From Actinomycetota bacterium (GTDB lineage: Bacteria > Actinomycetota > Acidimicrobiia > Acidimicrobiales > Microtrichaceae): a DNA stretch of 64,000 bases. Positions 53,451 to 64,000 of the stretch are shown in pieces. The translations under genes were made by a program, and so were the position numbers. Within the stretch, counting starts at the first letter, position 1. Every line of letters begins with the position of its first letter. The notes beneath the pieces were generated by a model that saw only the letters and a list, made by a program, of their open reading frames with translations, did not search any database and had not been told where the DNA came from. The stretch is taken from positions 79,982-143,981 of the forward strand of contig JADJBW010000014.1 in the NCBI GenBank assembly GCA_016703525.1, given 5' to 3'.

Positions 53451-54307
53451 AGCTCGCGCACCGCCATCAGCGGCCCCAGGATCGACGCGGGCATCACGGC
53501 ACCGTCGCGGCAAAGGAGCTGCCCGCCGAGTTGGCAGTGGCCGCAGTGCCCGATCGCGCACTTCATGTTGCGCTCGCCCGACACCAGGATCGACTCGGCC
53601 CCAACGCCACGCTGCCCCAACGCGTGCACCGAGGCCCGCATCATCACCTCGGGCCCACACACGAACGCGGTCGTGCGACGCGGGTCGACATCCACCAGAT
53701 CGAGCAGGCGCGTCACGAGACCGACACGGCCGTGCCACCGCGGCCCTGTCGTGGGAACCGCGGCGTCGACGGTCACCTCGACGGTCAGGCCGCGTTCGGA
53801 CCACTCGGCGATCTCGGCGCCGAAGCACACCTCCGCCGGGGTCCGCGCCCCGATCAACACGCTGGTTCGCCCACGCGCCGCATCGTCATCGACCAGCGCT
53901 CGAACGAGCGGGCGCAGCGGGGCCAAGCCGATACCACCGGCCACCACCACCACGTCGCGATCGTCGGTGACCCCGAGGTCCCACCCGGTCCCGAACGGGC
54001 CGCGCACCCCGAGTGGATCGCCGACCCTCAACTCGAACACGGCCTCCGAGGCTGGCCCGACCGACCGAACGGTGTGCTCGATCGAGGGCTCGACGGCGCT
54101 GTAGGAGACGGGTATCTCGTGCGCTCCCCATGCCGAGAGCATCGCGAACTGACCCGGTCGAGGCGGGTCGATCGCCTGCGACGGATCGTCGGGGACGATC
54201 ACGATCGTCACGGTGTCGGCGGTCTCGGCGCGCCGCTCGTGCACCCGCCATCGCCGCGGCGCCATCGGCGCACCGTGCGAGGACGCGGCGTTCACAGTCG
54301 CGTTCAC
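53447..54307 (-). CDS. Hydrogenase gamma subunit (FAD/NAD(P)-binding, PyrK-like)
   Basis: The 286-residue protein has the ferredoxin-reductase fold: FAD-binding stretch RPGQFAMLS then IPVSYSAVE, NAD(P)-binding VAGGIGLAPLRPL, CGPEVMM, and a C-terminal [2Fe-2S] site in CAIGHCGHCQLGG with a later Cys in LLC. It passes electrons between NAD(P)H and the hydrogenase core. The start is GTG 54307, overlapping the restored stop of the beta subunit. The order beta-gamma-small-large is that of sulfhydrogenase-type operons. Confidence 0.9.
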   Translation of the reverse strand: MNATVNAASSHGAPMAPRRWRVHERRAETADTVTIVIVPDDPSQAIDPPRPGQFAMLSAWGAHEIPVSYSAVEPSIEHTVRSVGPASEAVFELRVGDPLGVRGPFGTGWDLGVTDDRDVVVVAGGIGLAPLRPLVRALVDDDAARGRTSVLIGARTPAEVCFGAEIAEWSERGLTVEVTVDAAVPTTGPRWHGRVGLVTRLLDLVDVDPRRTTAFVCGPEVMMRASVHALGQRGVGAESILVSGERNMKCAIGHCGHCQLGGQLLCRDGAVMPASILGPLMAVREL

Positions 54308-55462
54308 AGCCGCTCAGCCTCCCCAGCACGTCGAGCTCCTCGGTCACGTCGATGCCGGCCGGGCACCAAGTGATGCAGCGCCCGCAACCCACGCAGCCCG
54401 ATTCGTCGAACTGCTCCCACCAGAACGCGAACTTGTGGGTGAGCCACTGGCGGTACCGAGATCTCGTCGAGGCACGGACGGCACCGCCGTGCAGGTACGA
54501 GTGGTCGATCGTGAAGCACGAATCCCACGTCCGCGAGCGCGTGACGACATCACCACCGAGGTCGACCTCGTCGACCGTCGTCGAGCAGAAGCAGGTCGGG
54601 CAGACCATGGTGCAGTTCGCGCAGCTCAGGCAGCGGCGCGCAACGTCCTCCCAACGAGGATCCTCCGGCACCAGGTGGACGCGCCGTGCGCTAGCGCCGT
54701 CGACGTGGCGCACGATGGCATCGCAGGCAGCGCGCTCGGCGCGAGCCGCCGCCTCGAGATCGATCGGTTCGGCGGGCCGCGACGCCACCGCCCCGAGCGC
54801 CCGGTCGCCCAGCGTCGAGTGCGACCACAGGACGAAGCGATGGTCGCCTCCGGGATCGAGTTCGGCGACGCGGAGATCGACCACCTCGCGTCGGTCCGGC
54901 GGCAACGACGGGCCGGTGCCCATCGTCGAGCAGAAGCACGTCGACGCCGGGCTCGCGCAGTCCACCGAAACGACGGCGCGACCCGCACCGCGGGCGGCCT
55001 GCACCGGGTCGGGGTACGCCCCGTCGAGCATCACCCGGTCGTGCACGGCCATGGCGGCGACCTCGCAGGGCCGCAGCCCGAACAGCGCCACCGGCGCTTC
55101 GCGTTCGTGATCGGCGACGACAGCGTCGAACGTTCCCCGTCCGGCATCGTCGGTCCCGCGGCGAATCGTCACCAACGTGACCGTCGGCGGCGACAACTCC
55201 CGCCGCGCACCCTGCGGACCGACCGCCCAACCGAACCGGGCGTCGTCGTCGCGGCGGCGCAACCGGTACCGCCCCGGCGCCTGCTCGTCGCCCCAGCCGA
55301 TCGGTAGGTCGGATCCGCCCCGGAGCTCGTCGAACACGATCGCACCGTCCCGCGCCGTCGGGCCCATCACGCGGTACCCGTCGTCGCGCAACCACCGGAT
55401 CAGCGCATCCAACTCACCGGCGGCGATGACCACCGGGGCACGTGCGGGCGGGGGATGCGCCG

Positions 55463-55466
<4 letters not shown>
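54304..55466 (-). CDS. Hydrogenase beta subunit, 4Fe-4S ferredoxin-type (one indel near the end)
   Basis: The protein of about 387 residues carries two [4Fe-4S] clusters in CLSCANCTMVCPTCFC and CVGCGRCITWCP, plus an extra Cys cluster earlier (ASPASTCFCSTMG). It is the electron-transfer subunit partnering the FAD subunit in group 3b hydrogenases. As the sequence stands, the frame runs through the next gene to 53886. Adding one base to the CCCC at 54321-54324 gives the ending DVLGEAERL and a stop that overlaps the next GTG, as at all the other junctions. GTG 55466 overlaps the ppsA stop. Confidence 0.88.
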
Positions 55467-57833
<2,367 letters not shown>

Positions 57834-57847
<14 letters not shown>

Positions 57848-60503
57848 TGGGCTGCTCCTTGTCGGGCGATTTGGCAAGAGTCCGGGTGACGAGCGCGGCG
57901 CGCCGTATGGCCTTCAGGCGGAACGACTTGTCGAGGGCGTCGACCGCGAGGACGGCGGGGATGGCGGCGACGGCGACGGCAAGTCCTGCCGCCGATGGCG
58001 GCCGATGGCCGAGCAGGCGAGCGAGCGGCCCGATGTACAGGAACCCCGCCAGCGCACCGATCTCGGTCGCGACCGCGACGACGAGCATGCGGTTCCGGAA
58101 CCACCCGAGTTGCCCGGGCCGCAGCACGGTGGAGCGACACGCGAACGCATTCGCGCCCTGCCCCAGGACGACCGCCGTGAACGCTGCACCGGAGGCCGTG
58201 GTGAGCGCTGCGCCCGTCGGAAACGCCTGACCGGGGCGCCAGTGCGCTCCCCACAACGAGGCCAGAAACGCGAGGATCGCCATGATGGCCTCCGTCGGCC
58301 CGAGCACGCCGAACGCACGCCGGATGACCGTTCGATCGAAAAGGTGGCGCCGCAGGCTGTCGGTGCCCCGCGGAGCATGCCGCCGCTGCGCGTGCGCCGG
58401 TTCCGCTCCGAGCGCGAGCGCCGGCAGCAGGTCGGTACCGATGTCGAGCGCCAGCACCTGCAACACGCCGAGGGCGAGCGGGAATCGGCCACCGGTGATC
58501 GCCCACAGCACGAATGGCGTGAGCTCCGCGACGTTGTCGCTCAGGTGGTACGTGAGGAAGCGACGAATGTCGGCGAAGGTGGCGCGACCCTGGTCGATCG
58601 CGGCGACGATGGTCGAGAACTCGTCGTCGAGCAGCACGAGATCGGCGGCCTCGCGCGCCACGTCGGTGCCGCCTCGACCCATCGCCACGCCGATGTCGGC
58701 CGCGTGCAACGCCGGCCCGTCGTTGACGCCGTCCCCGGTCATCGCCACGACGTGGCCGCGGGCCTGCAGCGAGGTGGCGACGCGGAGCTTGTCCTCGGGC
58801 GTGATGCGACTGATGACGGTGCCGTCGTGATCGATCAGCCGGCCGAGCACCTCGTCGTCGGTCGGAAGGGCCTGCCCGTCAACGACGGGATCCCATTTGC
58901 GGTGCAGCCCGACGCGGGCGCCGATCGCCGCTGCGGTCAGCGGGTGGTCGCCGGTCAGCATCACGAGGCTGATGCCGGCGTCGCGGCATCGATCGATCGC
59001 GTCGGCGACGCCGGCGCGCGGCGGGTCCTCGAAACCGAGCAGGCCGATCAGGTCGAGCCCGTGTTCGATCGCGTCCGGTTCGCCCGGATCGTCGAGGTCG
59101 AGCGGGCGTCGAGCGACGGCGAGCACTCGGAGCCCGCGCCGCGCCATCGAATCGACCGCGGCGGGAGCGCCGAGCGTTCCGGTCGCGCATCGCCTCAGCA
59201 CCGCCTCCGGCGCGCCCTTCACGGCCAGCACGCCCGTGTGCGGATCGGCGGGATCGACGACCAGCGCGCTCGAACGGCGGCGGTGCGCGTCGAACGGGTG
59301 CAGCAGTCGCACCGTCTCGGGGCGCTCGCCCTCAGCCGTGCGTGTCCGCCGCGCCAACACGTCGATCGCCGCCTCCATCGGGTCGCCGATCACCACCCAG
59401 CGGCCGTCCACCTGCTCCACCCGCGCCGTCGACGCCCACCGCGCCGTGCGGGCGACGGTCGACACGGCGTCCGCCTCGTCGCCGTGAAGATCGAGCGGTT
59501 CGTCGGCGTCGTAGCCGCGCCCGTCCACCGCGACGCTGCCGCCGCCGGGGCGCCAGAGCTCGGTGATGCTCATCTCGTTGCGCGTGAGCGTTCCCGTCTT
59601 GTCGGTGCAGATGACGGTGGTCGACCCGAGCGTCTCCACCGATTCGAGGCGTCGAACCAGGCCGTGGCGCGCCGCCATCCGCTGCGCCCCCATCGCGAGC
59701 GAGAGCGTGACCGTCGGCAGGAGTCCCTCCGGCACGAGCGCCACGGTGACCCCGATGGCGAAGAGGAACCCGTCGGTCGCCGGGGTGCCGACCAGCAGCG
59801 AGACCGCGAAGAACACCACGCCGACGCCGATCGCGATCACGGCGATGATCCTGACCACTCGATCCAGCTCGATCGCAAGGGGCGTCTTGCGTCGTGGGCC
59901 GCCCTGGGTCAGCCGGGCGATAGCCGCCAGCCGGGTGCCCGCACCGGTCGCGACGACCTGCGCCGCCGCCCGGCCCTGCGTGACGAAGGTTCCCGCCGCA
60001 ACCCGATCCCCGGCGGCGGCCGACTCCGGCACGCTCTCGCCGGTCAACAACGACGAGTCGACCTCGAACGCCTGCGCATCGAGCAGCTCCAGGTCCGCCG
60101 ACACGCGGACGCCGTCGCTCAACAGGACGACGTCGCCCACCACGAGCTCGGCCGCATCGATCTCGACCTCGCGGCCGTCCCGCATCACGGTCGCGCGTTG
60201 CGGCAACAGATCGCGCAGCCGCTCCGCGGCGCGCTCGGCACGGCTCTGCTGGAGGTACGCGAAGAGGCCGTTCACGACGATCACCACGAAGATCGCGATC
60301 CCGAGCTGCAGCAGTCCGCCGACGATCGCGAGCGCTCCCGCCACCCAGAGCAACAGTGCGAAGAAGTGGGTGAGCTGGCCGACGACCTGCGCCAGGGCAC
60401 CCGGCCGTCGCGGTTGGGGGAGCCGATTCGGTCCGTCGATCGCGCGGCGCTCGGCAACCTCGACGGCCGTCAGCCCGGTCGGGTGGGCAGACCCGTCGGT
60501 CAT
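57834..60503 (-). CDS. P2-type cation-transporting ATPase (CtpF-like)
   Basis: The 889-residue P-type ATPase has the N-terminal cation-ATPase domain, the phosphorylation motif CTDKTGTLT (Asp301), LTGES, the nucleotide domain with KGAPE, the hinge TGDGVNDGPAL, and about ten membrane helices. TM4 has VALVPEGLLP. TM5-TM6 read NVAELTPF and LDIGTDLLPALALG, closer to P2C (Na+/K+-type) or PMR1-type pumps than to heavy-metal pumps. Ion specificity cannot be told. Mycobacterial CtpF, a dormancy-regulon pump, has a similar size and layout. The start overlaps the acp stop (ATGA). Confidence 0.9.
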
Positions 60504-60745
60504 CCGGACCGCAGAACGAGGTACTCGACGGCGTCGTCGAGCGTGCGTAGCTTGGGCGCATCGGTTTCGGGGAGCTCCAGGCCCGTCCGCTCGTGGAGCA
60601 GTTCGAGCATCGACAGCAGGTCCATCGAGTCGAGGTCGAGCTCGTCCGACAGCAGTTCCGCGGGGTCGATCTCGTCGAGATCCGTGCCGGGCGCAATGCG
60701 TCCGAGCACCTCGCCGAGGAGTTGCCTCGCTTCGTCGTTCGTCAT
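60500..60745 (-). CDS. Acyl carrier protein (second copy, in the pyruvate dehydrogenase series)
   Basis: The 81-residue acidic protein has the phosphopantetheine motif LDLDSMDLLSM with Ser40. It differs clearly from the acpP at 7435, so it is a paralogue with a special role. It lies between the PDH E2 gene and the P-type ATPase, with an ATGA overlap to the latter and a strong AAGGAAGGAAA ribosome-binding site upstream. What it carries is unknown. Confidence 0.88.
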   Translation of the reverse strand: MTNDEARQLLGEVLGRIAPGTDLDEIDPAELLSDELDLDSMDLLSMLELLHERTGLELPETDAPKLRTLDDAVEYLVLRSG

Positions 60746-60779
60746 CGCCGGTTTCCTTCCTTCGGGGTGGATTCGAGGC

Positions 60780-62063
<1,284 letters not shown>

Positions 62064-62070
62064 CAGCCGA

Positions 62071-63041
62071 TCACCCCAGCGTCGCCCGGACGGCCTCGGC
62101 CACGCGCTCGGCGCTCGGGAGCGCCGCGGCCTCCAGATGCGGGGCGTAGGGAATGGGCACCTCGGCCGTTGCGACCCGACCGACGGGTGCGTCGAGGTCC
62201 CAGAACACCTCCTCGGAGATCTGCGCGGCCACCTCGGCTCCGATCCCGCCGGTGCGCCAGCCCTCCTCGACGACCACCGCACGGTGGGTCCGTGCGACCG
62301 AATCGAGGAACGTCGTCGAGTCGAGCGGGCGCAGCGTTCGAAGGTCGACGATCTCGACCGACACGCCCTCGGCCGCCAGTCGGTCGGCGGCCTCGAGCGA
62401 GCGGTACAAGCCCGAACCGTAGGTCACGATGGTCACGTCGTCGCCGCGCGCCGGATCGCCGCCCGGTCGATATCGACCGGCTCGAGCTCGTCGGGCAGGT
62501 CGTCGGTCACGCCGAACAGCGCGGCGTGCTCGAAGATCAACACCGGGTCCGGGTCGGCGAGCGCCGTCCACAACATGCCGCGGGCATCCGCCACCGTCGC
62601 CGGGGCGACCACGCGAATGCCGGGGATGTGCGCGTACCACCCTTCCAGGCTGTGGCTGTGCTGCGCGGCCAGCTGGCGCCCGGCGCCGGTCGTCATCCGG
62701 ATGACCAACGGCACGGCGAACTGCCCACCGGACATGTGCAGGTACGTCGCCGCGTTGTTCAGGATCTGGTCGAGCGCCAGCAGCGAGAAGTTGACCGTCA
62801 TGATCTCGACGATCGGCCGGACGCCACCCATCGCCGCGCCGATGCCGGCCCCCACGAACGCCGACTCCGACAGCGGCGTGTCGCGCACTCGATCCTCACC
62901 GAACTCCTCCATGAGCCCGAGCGAGACGGCGAAACAGCCGCCGTACGCGCCGACGTCTTCGCCCATCAGGAAGCACCGCTCGTCGTTGGCGAGCGCGTGT
63001 CGCAACGCGTCGCGCAGCGCACCTCGATAGTCCAGCTTCAC
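62071..63041 (-). CDS. pdhB: Pyruvate dehydrogenase E1 beta subunit (one indel in the sequence)
   Basis: The gene encodes about 323 residues from GTG 63041 (KLDYRGALRDALRHAL) with GEDVGAYGG, DTPLSESAFVGAGIGAAMGG and the C-terminal transketolase domain YGSGLYRSLEAADRL to VEEGWRTGG. A missing C in the CC at 62443-62444 shifts the frame at RAAIRRA; restored, it reads RAGDDVTIVTYGS and stops at 62071. The start overlaps the E1alpha stop (GTGA). E1beta completes the thiamine-diphosphate site with E1alpha. Confidence 0.9.
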
Positions 63042-64000
63042 GGTCTGCCTCCCATCGGTCTGCCCCCCGTGACCACCGTGGAGTCGTCGGAGTAGACCCA
63101 GCGGTGCAACTCCTCGACGGGCTCCACCTCGGACGCCTCGGCGAAGGCGATCGCGTCGTCGAGCTCGTCGCCGACCGCCGCGTCGAGCTCGTCGAACGCG
63201 CCCGCAGCGAGTGTCCCGTCGCCCTCCAGTTGTCGGCGCCAGGTCGCGATCGGGTCCCGCTCCTTCCACTGCGTGACCTCCGAGGAGTCGCGATACCGCT
63301 CGGGGTCGTACATGGAATGCGCGCGGAACCGGTAGGTGCGGAGCTCCAGGAAGACGGGGCCGCCACCGCTGCGCAGCGAGACGAGCGCTCGACGGGTGGC
63401 GTCCCACACGGCGGCCACGTCCATCCCGTCGACCGACCAGGCGGTCATGCCGTACGAGGCGGCCTTCGCCACGAGATCGACGTCGGCCTCCGACCGTGCC
63501 AGCGCGGTCCCCATCGCATACAGGTTGTTCTCGCAGGCGAACAGCATCGGGAGGTTCCACAGCGACGCGAGGTTCATCGTCTCGTGCCACTCGCCCTCGG
63601 CGACCGCACCCTCTCCGAAGCAGCACACGGCGACGGCGTCGGAGCCGTGGCGCTGCTCGGCGAACGCCAACCCCTGCGGCCACGGGAAGCCCGCCGCCCA
63701 CGATCGCGTTCCCTCCAGAACCGCGCCGACGCGTCGAAGAGGTGCATCGAGCCGCGCCCGCGGCTGCAACCGGTCTCCTGCCGAACATCTCGGCCATCAC
63801 CGAACGCATCGTCATGCCCTTTGCGAGGGCGTGACCGTGGTCGCGGTAGGTCGCCACCACGGCGTCGGTCGGGCGCAGGTGGGCGCCGATCCCCGTGGCG
63901 ACCGCCTCCTCGCCCACGTAGAGGTGGAGGAAGCCTCGGATCTTCGCGGACGAGTAGAGCTCGACGCACCGCTCCTCGAAACGGCGGATCCGCAGCATCG
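63038..64000 (-). CDS. pdhA: Pyruvate dehydrogenase E1 alpha subunit, partial and with three indels
   Basis: The 5' end lies beyond the window edge. The visible part starts MLRIRRFEERCVELYSSAKIRGF, with HLYVGEEAVATG and TYRDHGHALAKGM. Three indels (about 63778, 63714 and 63672) break the thiamine-diphosphate region, which reconstructs as MFGKETGCSRGRGSMHLFDA, then GGNAIVGGGLPVAAGLAFAEQ, FGEGAVAEGEWHET and ENNLYAMGT. The C-terminal part is intact to 63038. E1alpha decarboxylates pyruvate and acetylates the lipoyl group of E2. It is the first gene seen of the long minus-strand series. Confidence 0.87.

Overview
This 64-kb window is chromosomal DNA of a very GC-rich actinobacterium. Several features point to class Acidimicrobiia, Ilumatobacter-like: a two-domain Kgd-type 2-oxoglutarate enzyme, UvrD2 with an HRDC domain, GTP-dependent PEP carboxykinase, a multi-copy type DUF222/HNH endonuclease gene, and the gene order rpmB - DAK-like - recG - rsmD - coaD - DUF177 - rpmF - acp - rnc - fpg - smc. 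The assignment rests on recognised protein families and gene order, not on a database search.

Layout. 1-2268: end of a DUF58/VWA pair, a small lipoprotein and a DUF1697 protein. 2330-14286: housekeeping cluster (smc, fpg-like, rnc, acp, rpmF, DUF177, DivIVA-like protein, coaD, rsmD, recG, degenerate DhaL protein, then divergent rpmB and a cold-shock-like gene). 14435-30879: PEP carboxykinase, small membrane and hypothetical genes, PIG-L deacetylase, CoA-transferase, hydrolase, PH/SHOCT membrane protein, uvrD2, thioesterase, xthA, kgd, HAD hydrolase, and an NYN-S1 ribonuclease with a histone-H1-like tail. 30951-37823: ettA, then an accessory stretch (lipoprotein, secreted protein, DUF222/HNH gene of unusual C-rich composition, about 670 bp with no recognisable gene), then YceI and a zinc-ribbon-like protein. 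37827-40581: sulfate-activation operon cysDNC. 40714-50843: glycogen locus (phosphorylase on +; glgC, a MalQ-GlgB fusion, a GH57 enzyme and glgA on -). 50897-64000: one long minus-strand series with pyruvate dehydrogenase E1alpha, E1beta and E2, an acyl carrier protein, a P2-type ATPase, PEP synthase, a four-subunit group 3b-type [NiFe] hydrogenase and its maturation protease.

How it fits together. The right third is central carbon and redox metabolism. Glycogen is made and broken down beside a series joining pyruvate oxidation, pyruvate-to-PEP conversion, cation transport and NAD(P)-linked hydrogen metabolism. This set resembles mycobacterial hypoxia/dormancy genes. Most junctions in the series are ATGA or GTGA overlaps.

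Two window-wide signals stand out. First, at least fifteen genes or transcription units have a TANNNT hexamer exactly 7 or 8 nt before the start codon, the signature of leaderless mRNAs; this fixes many starts and suggests an AUC start for the glycogen phosphorylase. Second, about 20 single- or double-base indels, mostly deletions in homopolymers or GCGC tracts, break otherwise well-conserved genes (smc, rnc, rpmB, pdhA, pdhB, a hydrogenase subunit and others). I read these as sequencing or assembly errors, not gene decay. I saw no rRNA, tRNA, CRISPR array or insertion sequence.
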